Below, one piece after another: positions 10,218 through 20,711 of a DNA stretch of 64,000 bases (position 1 is its first letter; every line of letters begins with the position of its first letter). The translations under genes and the position numbers were made by a program. The notes beneath the pieces are model-generated. The model saw only the letters and a list, made by a program, of their open reading frames with translations. It ran no database searches and was not told the origin of the DNA. The DNA is from Neisseria sp. MVDL19-042950 (GTDB taxonomy: Bacteria; Pseudomonadota; Gammaproteobacteria; Burkholderiales; Neisseriaceae): NCBI RefSeq assembly GCF_030504625.1, contig NZ_JAUKWH010000006.1:120354-184353 (forward strand). Reading direction: 5' to 3'.

Positions 10218-11408
10218 TTATCCCAGCAAGCCGCCGATATATTTCACCAGCGTGATGCCGCTCAACAAGGCCATGGATACCACCACGATCAGGCCGCATA
10301 CCGCCATCCATTTCGGGTGGCGGTAGTCGCCGACGATGTCCGGACGGTAAGCCGCCAACAGAATCAGGCCGAGGGAAACAGGCAGAATCAGGCCGTTGAG
10401 CGTGCCGACAAACACCAGCACTTGTGCGGGGCGGCCCACCGTGGCGAGTACGAAAGTGGAAACCAGAATAAAGCCGATAATCCATCTGTTTTTGTTTTTC
10501 TTTACCGTGGCACTCAGGCCGGCGAGGAACGATACCGATGTATAGGCCGCGCCGATAACCGACGTAATCGAAGCGGCCCAGATAACCACGCCGAACAGCA
10601 GCCACCCGCCGTGGCCGGCAATATATTGGAACGGTGTGGCGGCGGGGTTTTCGGGGTTGAGTTTGACACCTTGCGATACCACGCCGAGTACCGCCAGAAA
10701 CAACACCACGCGCATAACCGATGCAATCAGAATCGCCGATACCGAGCTGCGGTTGACTTCAGGCAGCGATGCTCTGCCTTTGATGCCGGCATCCAGCAAA
10801 CGGTGTGCGCCTGCAAAAGTGATATAGCCGCCTACCGTGCCGCCTACCAGCGTAACAATGGCGACGGCATCCAGTTTTACCGGTAAGAATGTGTAGTAGA
10901 CCGCTTCTTCCAACGGCGGATTGGCTTGCCAAGCCACATAAAGTGTGAGGGCGATCATGATAAAACCCATGATTTGGGCGAATTTGTCCATGGTTTTGCC
11001 TGCTTCGCGGAACAGGAAAATGCCGACGGCGATACAGCCGCTGATGATCGCTCCCATTTCGGGGGAGAGGCCGGTGAGGATGTTCATGCCCAAACCAGCA
11101 CCGCCGACGTTGCCGATATTGAAGGCCAAGCCGCCCATCACAATCAGCAGGGTAAGGAAATAGCCTGCGCCGGGAAGCACGCGGTTGGCAATGTTTTGCG
11201 CCGGTTGTTCCGATACGGCGATGATACGCCAGATATTGAGCTGCGCACCGATGTCGAGCAATATGGAAATCAGAATCACAAAGCCGAAGCTGGCAAGCAG
11301 ATTTTCGGTAAAGGTGGCCGTTTGCGTGAGAAATCCCGGGCCGATGGCGGAAGTGGCCATGAGAAAGGCTGCCCCGATCAGGGCATGGCGGCGGTTGTGG
11401 TTTGACAT
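10218..11408 (-). CDS. Nramp-fold transporter linked to 5-oxoprolinase genes, without metal-site motifs
   Basis: 396 aa, about 11 membrane helices, overall Nramp/LeuT-type pattern starting GPGFLTQTATFTENLLASFGF in TM1. In metal-transporting Nramps TM1 reads GPGF...DPGN and TM6 carries MPH. Here the DPGN position reads TEN and the TM6 region reads GGTVGGYITFAGAHRLLDAG, so both metal-binding motifs are missing. It is the last gene of the pxpB-pxpC-pxpA unit, as with ycsG beside ycsFIJK in Bacillus subtilis. Together these suggest a substrate other than Mn or Fe, possibly 5-oxoproline or a related compound. That substrate is inference. Confidence 0.85.
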   Translation of the reverse strand: MSNHNRRHALIGAAFLMATSAIGPGFLTQTATFTENLLASFGFVILISILLDIGAQLNIWRIIAVSEQPAQNIANRVLPGAGYFLTLLIVMGGLAFNIGNVGGAGLGMNILTGLSPEMGAIISGCIAVGIFLFREAGKTMDKFAQIMGFIMIALTLYVAWQANPPLEEAVYYTFLPVKLDAVAIVTLVGGTVGGYITFAGAHRLLDAGIKGRASLPEVNRSSVSAILIASVMRVVLFLAVLGVVSQGVKLNPENPAATPFQYIAGHGGWLLFGVVIWAASITSVIGAAYTSVSFLAGLSATVKKNKNRWIIGFILVSTFVLATVGRPAQVLVFVGTLNGLILPVSLGLILLAAYRPDIVGDYRHPKWMAVCGLIVVVSMALLSGITLVKYIGGLLG

Positions 11409-11468
11409 GGTTTGTTTTCTCCTTAAGTAAGTTGTTTTTCTGATTTTTCAGTAGGCCGCCGTTTTTTT

Positions 11469-12209
11469 TCAGACGGCCTGAACCGCAATGTTGTGCGCGG
11501 CTAAAGCCGCGCGGATTTTGTCGGCGAATTCGAGTGCATGCGCACCGTCTCCGTGCAGGCAGATGCTGTCGGCCCGCACGTTTACTGTGCTGCCGTCCAC
11601 TGCCGTTACCGTGCCCGCGAGCACCATTTGCAACACTTGGGCGATGGCTTCTTCATCGTTTTCGATTTGTGCGTCGGGACGGCTGCGGGGCACAAGTTTG
11701 CCGTCTGGCAGATAGCGTCGGTCGGCGAATACTTCCGAAATCACGCCCAGTCCCGCCTCTCGGCCTGCTTCGAGCAACAGGCTGCCGGAAAGCGCCATCA
11801 GCTTTAATTGCGGGTTGAAACGGCCGACGGTATCGGCAATGATGCCGGCCAGTTGCCTGTTTCGGGCGGCTTGGTTGTAGAGTGCGCCATGGGGCTTCAC
11901 GTAGGCCGTCTGAACACCCGCCGCATCGCATAAAGCCTGCAACGCGCCGAGCTGGTATTGCAAGCAGGCACGCAGTTCGGCTTCGGGCAAGGTCATGTCG
12001 GTGCGCCCGAAATTTGCGCGGTCGGGATAGCCGGGGTGCGCTCCGATGCGCACGTTTTGCCGCTTCGCCCATACCAGTGCGCGCCGCATGTCGGCAAAAC
12101 TGCCGGCGTGCAGCGCGCAGGCGATGTTGGCGGATGAGATGCGTTGCATCAAGGCTTCGTCGTTGCCGCAGCCTTCGGCCAAATCTGCATTCAGATCAAC
12201 GTGCTTCAT
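11469..12209 (-). CDS. pxpA: 5-oxoprolinase subunit A (LamB/YcsF family)
   Basis: PxpA with PxpB and PxpC opens 5-oxoproline to glutamate with ATP. The 246-aa protein begins [37 protein letters not shown] and contains [16 protein letters not shown] and [10 protein letters not shown], the family's metal/active-site segments. It starts inside the 3' end of pxpC (14-base overlap), so the genes are translationally coupled. The final codons CAG GCC GTC TGA lie within a DUS, and a second in-frame DUS encodes the GVQTAY segment. Confidence 0.94.
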   Translation of the reverse strand: MKHVDLNADLAEGCGNDEALMQRISSANIACALHAGSFADMRRALVWAKRQNVRIGAHPGYPDRANFGRTDMTLPEAELRACLQYQLGALQALCDAAGVQTAYVKPHGALYNQAARNRQLAGIIADTVGRFNPQLKLMALSGSLLLEAGREAGLGVISEVFADRRYLPDGKLVPRSRPDAQIENDEEAIAQVLQMVLAGTVTAVDGSTVNVRADSICLHGDGAHALEFADKIRAALAAHNIAVQAV

Positions 12210-13125
12210 CCGCTATCCTTTTGATTTTGTTTAAATAGGCTTGGTTTTGGTGTTGCAGGGCCGCCGCTTCTTCAGGGGTGGCCGTCTGAAAAAAGATTTT
12301 GCTGCCGAAACGGATTTGCGCCAGCCGCCCCAAATCGGCCGTTGCTACGGTGGCGATTTTCGGGTAGCCGCCGGTGGTTTGTGCGTCGGCCATCAGAATA
12401 ATCGGTTTGCCGTTCGGCGGAACCTGTATGGTGCCGAACCAGACGGCGTGCGAAAGCATTTCCAGCGGCTGTTCCAACGGCAGCTCTTCGCCGTCGAAGC
12501 GGTAGCCCATACGGTTGCTGTCGCTTTGCAGCGTCCAAGCGTTTTGCCAGAGGCGGTAATGTGCTTTGCGGGTAAAAGCGTAGTATTCCGAAGAAGGCAG
12601 CGCATGAATGCGGAGAGAGGGGGTGGGCGGGGCGATGCCGATCCGACTCATTTCCAGTCCGGAGCAGTTTACCGGCACAACATCTCCCGCACGCAGGCAA
12701 CGGCCCTCAAAGCCGCCGAAGGCCGCTCTCAAATCGGTGCTGCGCGAACCGAGCACCGCAGGCACGTCAAACCCGCCGTGTACGCATAAATAGCCGTACA
12801 TGCCTTTTACGGCGCGGATTAGTTTCAGCGTTTGCCCGCGCCGCGCAGTGTAGCGCCAGTAGGAATAAACCGGTTCGTCGTCAAGTTGCGCTTCGTAAAT
12901 CGCACCGGTGATGCAGAAAGGGGTGTCGTATTCAAAAGATACGGTAATGCCACCCAATGCTATTTCCAACGCCGCCGCGCCGGCATCGTTGCCCAACAGC
13001 AGATTACCGGCCTGAAGGGAAAGCGCGTCCATCGCACCGGCATGGCCTATACCGCGGCAACGCAGGCCGAATCTCCCCAAATCCTGAATATGGGCCATAG
13101 TTTGAACGGCAGCAACATGCATCAT
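12196..13125 (-). CDS. pxpC: 5-oxoprolinase subunit C (KipA-like carboxyltransferase fold)
   Basis: 309 aa from the ATG at 13125. The ATG overlaps the TGA of pxpB (ATGA). The TTG two codons upstream is a less likely start. Family features are [36 protein letters not shown] near the N-terminus, the [24 protein letters not shown] core, and the [21 protein letters not shown] segment. It works in a complex with PxpB and PxpA in the cytoplasm. Confidence 0.93.
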   Translation of the reverse strand: MMHVAAVQTMAHIQDLGRFGLRCRGIGHAGAMDALSLQAGNLLLGNDAGAAALEIALGGITVSFEYDTPFCITGAIYEAQLDDEPVYSYWRYTARRGQTLKLIRAVKGMYGYLCVHGGFDVPAVLGSRSTDLRAAFGGFEGRCLRAGDVVPVNCSGLEMSRIGIAPPTPSLRIHALPSSEYYAFTRKAHYRLWQNAWTLQSDSNRMGYRFDGEELPLEQPLEMLSHAVWFGTIQVPPNGKPIILMADAQTTGGYPKIATVATADLGRLAQIRFGSKIFFQTATPEEAAALQHQNQAYLNKIKRIADEAR

Positions 13126-13772
13126 AAACAAATCCTTTCCGCCACAAAGCGTACCGTATCGCCCGCCGAAAGCAGGGTCGGTGGGTGGGAGGCCGTCTGA
13201 AACAACGGTATTTCCGTACGGCCGATAATCTGCCAGCCGCCCGGAGAAGCAAACGGATAAATACCGGTTTGGCTGCCGCCTATCCCTACCGAACCGGCAG
13301 GTACTTGGGTACGCGGTACGGCGCGGCGCGGAGTGTGCAGGTTTTCAGGCAGCCCGCCCAGATAGGGAAAACCGGGCTGGAAACCCACCATAAACACGGT
13401 ATAAGCCGGCTCGGTGTGGCGGCGTACGATTTCTTCGGGAGTGGTGTGGTGGAAAGCCGCTACTTCGGCCAAGTCTTCGCCGAACTCGCCGCCGTAGCAA
13501 ACAGGAATGTCTACATGCCGCCCTTGATGGTCGCCCGTTTCGGTTTTTTCCCACAAACGGTACAGGCCGTCTGAAAGATTGTTCAGATCGGCTTGCGGGC
13601 GGGCAAACACCGTTACATTATTCATGCCGGTCACTACTTCCGCTACATGAGGCAGAGTTTGTGCCGCATCCGCAAACGCCCACAACCGCCGCTGCTTTGG
13701 CAAGGCGGCGGGCGGTGGTAAAAAACATACGAGTACAGACTCTCCGGCAGTAATAATTTTCAGTGTAGACAT
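13122..13772 (-). CDS. pxpB: 5-oxoprolinase subunit B (KipI-like)
   Basis: The first gene of the pxpB-pxpC-pxpA-transporter unit, 216 aa. It has the KipI-type cyclophilin-like core: PVCYGGEFGEDLAEVAAFHHTTPEEIVRRHTEPAYTVFMVGFQPGFPYLGGL followed by RAVPRTQVPAGSVGIGGSQTGIYPFASPGGWQIIG. Two in-frame DUS words encode the LSDGLY and LFQTA stretches. The four genes are tightly packed, so regulation is expected at the promoter in 13773-13965. Confidence 0.93.
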   Translation of the reverse strand: MSTLKIITAGESVLVCFLPPPAALPKQRRLWAFADAAQTLPHVAEVVTGMNNVTVFARPQADLNNLSDGLYRLWEKTETGDHQGRHVDIPVCYGGEFGEDLAEVAAFHHTTPEEIVRRHTEPAYTVFMVGFQPGFPYLGGLPENLHTPRRAVPRTQVPAGSVGIGGSQTGIYPFASPGGWQIIGRTEIPLFQTASHPPTLLSAGDTVRFVAERICL

Positions 13773-13965
13773 GTTAGCTTTTGTTATGATTTTTTAAGAG
13801 ATATACTAATGTTTTCAAACGCTTTGTCAAGGCTGAGCAGAGAAAAATACGCATGGCATGAAAAGAGGGCGGGCATGCGGAAGAAAATTTAAAGATGCCT
13901 TTGCCGCCGATTTCTTTTAAAATAGTATTTGCATATTTTCATAAACAAGCATTAAAAGGGAAGAC

Positions 13966-14658
13966 ATGCGTTATCACGGAACCATCGTCAGCTGGGACAA
14001 CGAGCTTGGGTTCGGATTTGTCAGAGAAGAACAGTCTACGGCTGAAATATTCGCCCATGCCGGAGACTTTGTTAACGAAAACCCGCCGCCGAGCAAGGGT
14101 GAAACCGTGTCGTTTGAAATCGTCTGCAACAGCCGCGGCACGGAAGAAGCGAAACATATCGAATACACCAACCGCAACAGGGTTCCCGAGCCGGAGCAGT
14201 TTGATTTCACCGACGAAGCACCGAAAAAAATTTCCCGCTGGGTCGGTTTGATGATTGCCGCCATTATCGGTGTTCCCGCTTTGAGCGCAGCGGCTTATTA
14301 CGCTATGGATTATTGGCAAACGTATCGTGCGGCTTATAGAAGCAATGAAATCGTCGTAGACCGCGTTGCCGCAGAAATGATGGCTGAGCGCGAGGCGTGG
14401 AAACGGGCGCTTAATGCTCCAGCAGGGCGGAGCGCGGAGAAAGCGGAGCAGTCGGGCGCTGCGTCGGAGGCTTCGGAAGAGCAGGGTTCCGTCAAGTTAA
14501 AGCTGCTGGGCAATGTGCGGGAAAATTTCAGATGCGACGGTAGACAACACTGTTCGCAAATGCGTTCTTTCGAGGAAGCCCAATTCTTTTTGAACAATTG
14601 CCCGAATGTGAAAATGGACGGTGATAAAGACGGTATTCCCTGCGAAGATCATTTTTAA
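13966..14658 (+). CDS. Cold-shock domain / transmembrane / excalibur-domain protein
   Basis: 230 aa with a three-part layout. Residues 1-66 are a cold-shock-like OB fold (RNP1-like LGFGFV at 14-19, RNP2-like IFAHAGDF at 28-35). Residues 92-114 are one membrane helix. A charged linker follows, and the last ~43 residues form an excalibur domain with paired Cys and the calcium-loop-like DGDKDGIPCEDHF. By the usual topology the nucleic-acid-binding fold would be cytoplasmic and the excalibur domain periplasmic. Role unknown. Some proteobacterial proteins pair a cold-shock domain with membrane helices, so the front half is not unique. It ends at a DUS terminator. Confidence 0.8.
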   Translation: MRYHGTIVSWDNELGFGFVREEQSTAEIFAHAGDFVNENPPPSKGETVSFEIVCNSRGTEEAKHIEYTNRNRVPEPEQFDFTDEAPKKISRWVGLMIAAIIGVPALSAAAYYAMDYWQTYRAAYRSNEIVVDRVAAEMMAEREAWKRALNAPAGRSAEKAEQSGAASEASEEQGSVKLKLLGNVRENFRCDGRQHCSQMRSFEEAQFFLNNCPNVKMDGDKDGIPCEDHF

Positions 14659-14706
14659 AATCAATTGAAGTATCAATTCACAATTGTTTTTATTCATAAA
14701 AACGGA

Positions 14707-14742
14707 AAAAGGCCGTCTGAAATCGTTTTCAGACGGCCTTTT
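14707..14742 (+). terminator. DUS palindrome terminator
   Basis: A 16-bp stem around AAAAGGCCGTCTGAAA with a 4-base loop, followed by T-rich sequence. Confidence 0.75.
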
Positions 14743-14792
14743 CTCTTTAAAACCGCCGATAAAGAGGTGTTTTTAACGCTGATTTCTTTTAG

Positions 14793-16598
<1,806 letters not shown>

Positions 16599-16634
16599 GT
16601 TTTGCCGTGCCGTCGGATATTGGATATTAATGTA

Positions 16635-16663
16635 TTGGATTCGGCATGCAAAAGCGGTATAAT
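16635..16663 (+). promoter_or_regulatory. Sigma-70 type promoter upstream of the surface lipoprotein
   Basis: TTGGAT at 16635-16640, a 17-base spacer and TATAAT at 16658-16663, about 80 bases before the lipoprotein start. Confidence 0.6.
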
Positions 16664-16741
16664 AACGCTGTTTTTATTTATTTTGCCTTTATAGTGGATT
16701 TTTTATTCTAAAACTTTATAAACAAAATGGGATTGATAACA

Positions 16742-17707
16742 ATGAAATCAAAAAATACGTTAACATTACTCACTTTAGCCGCCGCTTCTCTTCTGACTGC
16801 TTGCGGAAGCGGCGGCGGCAAAGCCCCCGAAACCATGCCTGCACCTGCTCCTAAGCTGGAACAGGATAAAGCACCGGAAAAAGGCAAAGAGCAAGGCGAC
16901 GAAAAAGTGCCTGAAGTTGCTCCTCCCGCTTCCCAAGCTCCTGAGAGAAAGCCTGAAGCACCGAAACGGGATAATAAACCGAAGCAGCCTGAAGTGAGAA
17001 AAACAGACGCAGAAGTTTTCGACAAACTCAGGTTGGAATCCGTAGGAAGCGGTGTGGTTTTGGATAACCTTTTCCATCTGGTATTGAAGGAAGGAACCCG
17101 CAAAATAGACCTAGGGATTGTGTCGCCGCATGATTTTATCGGTACCCCAAAAGTGGAAACATTGAGAGACTTGGACGGTACGTTGGTCGGCTACTATGGT
17201 TACGCCCGTGTCAGCGAGCAGAAAAAAGACGAAGCGAGGCCAGATGGTGAAAAAATTTATGCTGCCGACCGCCACTTCTTTCTCCAGTCTTCCGATTCTT
17301 CCCAGTTGAGGCTCCCAGTCAGTTTGGGTAATGTAACTTACAAAGGTAAGATGTTTTATCAATACAACAACGATCCCAACCGTGCGGCGGAGGCTGATGT
17401 ATCTGCAACATATTTCGGCCAAAGTAAAAGATTGAGCATGACTATATCCGGTCAAGAAGGGCAATGGAGGCTGCAGGATAGTCCAGCCGTATCAAGTCCT
17501 GAGACAGCTTCGGTGCATGCAAACGGTTTGGTGGCAGGATACCTGGCTTTTAAGGGGAATGAAGAGGCTAAATTCAAGCCAAACGGTACATTTACTGGAG
17601 GCTTTTATGGTAAAAACGGCAGTGTACTGACCGGCCAGGCGCAATTTAACGATAAAGACAAAGGCTGGAAAGGTGTAATCGGTGCTACCGCCGCGCCTGC
17701 GAAATAA
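16742..17707 (+). CDS. Surface lipoprotein with TbpB/NHBA-like C-terminal barrel
   Basis: 321 aa from the ATG at 16742. The signal peptide ends in the lipobox LTAC (Cys21), followed at once by the Gly-rich GSGGGK typical of neisserial Slam-exported lipoproteins. Residues ~25-90 are a Pro/Glu/Lys-rich, probably disordered stalk. The C-terminal ~100 residues alternate strand-like segments and end in AKFKPNGTFTGGFYGKNGSVLTGQAQF, the pattern of the TbpB-type eight-stranded barrel also seen in NHBA and factor-H-binding protein. The ligand is unknown. An NHBA-like heparin-binding Arg-rich stretch is not evident. Confidence 0.72.
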   Translation: MKSKNTLTLLTLAAASLLTACGSGGGKAPETMPAPAPKLEQDKAPEKGKEQGDEKVPEVAPPASQAPERKPEAPKRDNKPKQPEVRKTDAEVFDKLRLESVGSGVVLDNLFHLVLKEGTRKIDLGIVSPHDFIGTPKVETLRDLDGTLVGYYGYARVSEQKKDEARPDGEKIYAADRHFFLQSSDSSQLRLPVSLGNVTYKGKMFYQYNNDPNRAAEADVSATYFGQSKRLSMTISGQEGQWRLQDSPAVSSPETASVHANGLVAGYLAFKGNEEAKFKPNGTFTGGFYGKNGSVLTGQAQFNDKDKGWKGVIGATAAPAK

Positions 17708-17802
17708 GCCGGCTTTAATGCTTGATTAAATTATATTGGCTTAACATGTCGTCTGAAACATTTGAACTGTTCCCCAAATCTTGGACAAACATAAAAGCCT
17801 TT

Positions 17803-18640
17803 TCAGGCGGTCTTTTCGAGTTGGGTTCTGTATGCCACAGGACTCAGCTTTTTCAATTTCAAACTGCATCTCTCATTGCTGTAATACCATATATAGTCAT
17901 CTATCGTCTGCATCAGCTCCTTTATCGAAAGTTTGCTTTCCTGATAAAAGCATTCCGTCTTCAGTATCGCAAAGAAGCTTTCCATCGGTGCATTGTCCCA
18001 ACAATTGCCCTTACGCAGCATGCTTTGCACTATTCCGTGTTCCGCCAACGTGCAGCGGCAGGCTTCCGTACGGTACGGCACGCCCTGATCAGAATGCAGC
18101 AACACTTTATCTGCCTTTGTCAGCTTACCGACTGCATCATTCAGCATCCTTTCCACCATCTCGCTGTTCGGGCGGAGGCTCATCGAATAGGCTACGATTT
18201 TCCGGTTAAATACATTCAATATCGGCGACAGATACAGTTTGTCATTGCTGCACTTGAATTCGGTGGCATCAGTCAGCCATTTCTCATTCGGTTTTTCTGC
18301 CTCAAAGCGGCGGTTCAGAATATTAGCCGATGTTTCGCCCATTGCCGGATGGCGGTAGGCTTTTTTCGGACGTACTTTGGCTTTCAATTGCAGTAGTTTC
18401 ATCAAACGCGCAACCCTTTTCTTGTTCCACGACAATGCTGCGGCAATCCGCCGGTATCCGTAACGCACTTTATGGCAGGCATAAACTTCGGCAACGGCGA
18501 CTTTATCCTGTGCATCGGGATCGGGGCGGCCGTGGTGGTAATAAAAGCTGCTTTTGAGCAGGGAGGTGCTGTGCAGCAGGTATTTGAGCTGATGTTTTGC
18601 CTTCAGTGCTTGGACGGTTTCGCTTTTTGGCGGCCGTTTC
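17803..18640 (-). pseudogene. IS3-family transposase OrfB (rve integrase core), start unclear
   Basis: The open frame reads from about 18640 to the stop at 17803 without an early ATG; the first ATG is internal (18468, MRYGYRRIAAAL). The catalytic triad is intact: Asp in EKWLTDATEF, Asp in LLHSDQG, and Glu in NAPMESFFAILK, with 35 residues between the last two (DD35E). In intact IS3 elements OrfB is made by frameshift from OrfA. Because OrfA is broken here, the transposase is probably not expressed. The C-terminus YYSNERCSLKLKKLSPVAYRTQL is complete. Confidence 0.75.
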
Positions 18641-18897
18641 TTTGTGCCTGAGGGCTTTTGATTCCTTTAGGTAGCCGTTCTCCGCCCGCATATAGTGCAA
18701 TTCTTCGATTAGCTCTGCCTGTGTTTTTTCGTGGTCGGGTTTGTCGACGATAAAGGGGTTTTGCGTTTGACGGTCATGTTTGCCTGCGGATGTTCGAGTG
18801 CGCGGATGCCGCCTTGGTTGTATGCGGCTATCCAACGGCGTAAGTGGGTACGGGAGAGGTTAAATTGATTGCCGTATAACAAGGCAAGATGTCGATA
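18503..18897 (-). pseudogene. IS3-family OrfA remnant, truncated and frameshifted
   Basis: From about 18897 one frame reads a helix-turn-helix tail (LYGNQFNLSRTHLRRWIAAYNQGG, in two pieces). Around 18765-18780 homology switches frame to QNPFIVDKPDHEKTQAELIEELHYMRAENGYLKE, the leucine-zipper part of OrfA. The N-terminal residues before the helix-turn-helix are missing. Confidence 0.65.
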
Positions 18898-18899
18898 GT

Positions 18900-18932
18900 G
18901 AGGCCGTCTGAAAACACTTTTCAGACGGCCTC
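18900..18932. terminator. DUS palindrome at the IS junction
   Basis: A 15-bp stem GAGGCCGTCTGAAAA with a 3-base loop. It lies exactly where IS homology stops. Confidence 0.65.
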
Positions 18933-19022
18933 GGTATTTGTGGTTGCAATATTAGACCGTTTCTCCATATAGGTTTAAAATTAAATTGTCGGAATGCTTT
19001 AATTTTAATAAGGAGTATTGCC

Positions 19023-19415
19023 ATGAATGCTTTTCACAAAGCTCTAACCTTGTCTGCCGTTTTTTTGTTGGTATCGTGTGCGGTAACACCGGAACAGCGT
19101 GCCGCGCGTGAAGTGGCTCAGAAAAAATATGAGCAGCAGTTGCAGGTTGCATTGGCAGCACAATGCGATAAGGAAACGGCTTCTTTGATGGAGCAGCAAT
19201 TCAATCCGCCGGTAAAACAAAGTGAAAAAGAACGGAAAGAGTTCCGCTTGCGTTATGTCGATAAAGTGGCGGATCCGGTGTTTCAGGCTTGCTATAAATT
19301 GGCTTGGCAAAACTATATTTCCCAGCAGCGGTTACAGCGGATATATGATTATTATGATGATTGGGATGGATTTTATTTCCCATACCGCCGGCCGTTTTGT
19401 CGTTATTGCTGGTAA
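19023..19415 (+). CDS. Small lipoprotein, 130 aa, function unknown
   Basis: The signal peptide ends in the lipobox LVSC (Cys19). The mature part is a helical, Lys/Glu/Gln-rich region (residues ~25-85). The C-terminal tail is unusually rich in Tyr, Asp and aromatic residues (RIYDYYDDWDGFYFPYRRPFCRYCW) with two Cys. Expressed from a good ribosome site (AAGGAG) before 19023. It is flanked by the IS remnant and by the bidirectional terminator at 19523. No family recognised. Confidence 0.65.
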   Translation: MNAFHKALTLSAVFLLVSCAVTPEQRAAREVAQKKYEQQLQVALAAQCDKETASLMEQQFNPPVKQSEKERKEFRLRYVDKVADPVFQACYKLAWQNYISQQRLQRIYDYYDDWDGFYFPYRRPFCRYCW

Positions 19416-19522
19416 CGGCGGCAAGCCTTTTCAGACGGCCTCAAGCATTAGCCAGAGTTCAGTTGCGGAGTGTGCAGCCGTATTTTGAACGGCATTTATA
19501 TAATGATTTTGTTCCGCAATAA

Positions 19523-19559
19523 AAAAACAGCCTTAGATAACGAATCTAAGGCTGTTTTT
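19523..19559. terminator. Bidirectional rho-independent terminator (non-DUS)
   Basis: A perfect 16-bp stem containing ACAGCCTTAGAT with a 5-base loop, with A and T runs on either side. It serves the lipoprotein gene and the convergent bamC. Confidence 0.85.
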
Positions 19560-19570
19560 ATTGCAGGTAA

Positions 19571-20695
19571 TTAGCGCAATTCGGTATGCAGGCGGCTCAA
19601 CCATGTGGATGCGTCTTTGCCTTGGTATGCGCTACCGTCTTTGTTCAGCAAGCGCAGGCGGGTACCGTTGGCGATGGGCTCCACGTACACGATCAGTTCG
19701 GGTGCGGCTGTGGCAGACGCTTGGTTTTTACCTTTGCCGAAAATACGTTTGAGGAGACTCGGTTTCTTAGTTGAGACGGCCTCTCCTTCTTGAGGAGCCG
19801 GTTGCACCAAGAAAGCATGACGTTGGGTGTTTTGACCGATTACGGTGAGGCCGATGCGGTCAAGAGCCAGTGCGGTGCGTCGCCAGTTGCGGTCGTAATC
19901 GCCGCGCAACACAACGCTGTTGCCTTCCAGTTTGGCCAAATCGCTGCCGCTGCGGGTGGCGGCAACGCTTTTACCCAAGGCGCTTTCGGCTTGTTTGGCA
20001 TCTACGCCCAAATATTGCATGAAGCGTGCCAAGAAAGCGGCTTCCAGATTGGGGTCGTTCGGGCGCGGCTGCCACAGAGTGGTGTCTTTGTTTTTATCGC
20101 CGTACACTTCTTTCATGCCTTTATGGGCGAAGAATACGTCGGTTGTGCCGCTTTTGCCTTGTTCGATGCGGATAATGAACTTATCGCGCTCGCTGGTGGA
20201 GTAAACACCACCGAGGCCGACTTTTTCAAACAGGCGGCGCAGGCTGTCTTGCGGGATTTTGGCGCGGTTTTCTGCCCACTCGGTTTCCATTTGACCGATA
20301 GCGGGCTCTTCGGATTTGATATCAAAGCCGTTCTCTTGCCAGAACACTTTCAAAAGCGGCCAGATTTCGGCGGGCTCTTTTCCTTCGACCACCAGCCAGC
20401 GTTGGCTGCCGTCGCGCTCCAAACGCACGCCTTTTACGCTTTGCAATACGGCTTGGTTGGCAGGTTGCTGCACCGCTTTGTTGCGGTTCAGATCGCTGGC
20501 GCGCACGGCACCGCTGCCTGCGGGAATCTGATAACGGTTGCCTTGATCCGGATTGGTTAGATCGGGCGGTACTTCAAGGTTGACTACTTTCCGGTTTTTG
20601 GTTTGGTAGTCCAACCGGGGTTGTTCTTTGTTGCTGGAGCAAGCGGCAAGGCCGATCAGGGTAACGGCTAATACTACCGGTTTCATACGGTTCAT
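19571..20695 (-). CDS. bamC: Outer-membrane assembly lipoprotein BamC
   Basis: BamC is the lipoprotein subunit of the BAM complex that inserts beta-barrel proteins in the outer membrane. The 374-aa protein has lipobox LAAC (Cys19). The conserved unstructured N-terminal segment (RLDYQTKNRKVVNLEVPPDLTNPDQGNRYQIP) occupies the BamD-binding lasso position. Two helix-grip domains follow, at about residues 100-215 and 250-370. It lies 16 bases downstream of dapA, the same order as in E. coli. Confidence 0.92.
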   Translation of the reverse strand: MNRMKPVVLAVTLIGLAACSSNKEQPRLDYQTKNRKVVNLEVPPDLTNPDQGNRYQIPAGSGAVRASDLNRNKAVQQPANQAVLQSVKGVRLERDGSQRWLVVEGKEPAEIWPLLKVFWQENGFDIKSEEPAIGQMETEWAENRAKIPQDSLRRLFEKVGLGGVYSTSERDKFIIRIEQGKSGTTDVFFAHKGMKEVYGDKNKDTTLWQPRPNDPNLEAAFLARFMQYLGVDAKQAESALGKSVAATRSGSDLAKLEGNSVVLRGDYDRNWRRTALALDRIGLTVIGQNTQRHAFLVQPAPQEGEAVSTKKPSLLKRIFGKGKNQASATAAPELIVYVEPIANGTRLRLLNKDGSAYQGKDASTWLSRLHTELR

Positions 20696-20711
20696 ATTGT
20701 GATTCCTGTGG

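Larger units (their letters stand above)
17769..18899 (-). mobile_element. Decayed IS3-family insertion sequence
   Basis: A remnant of an IS3-type element read on the minus strand. Near the left flank the TGTTCCCCAAATCTTGGAC end is a plausible terminal repeat. No matching repeat is found near 18900, where the orfA homology stops abruptly at a DUS terminator, so the right end is lost. Boundaries are therefore approximate, and no target duplication was found. Confidence 0.7.

Noticed and set aside
16690..16705. TATAGTGGATT, resembling the end of a Correia repeat element
   Set aside because: Only the first 11 bases match my recollection of the terminal repeat, and no second end is found nearby.
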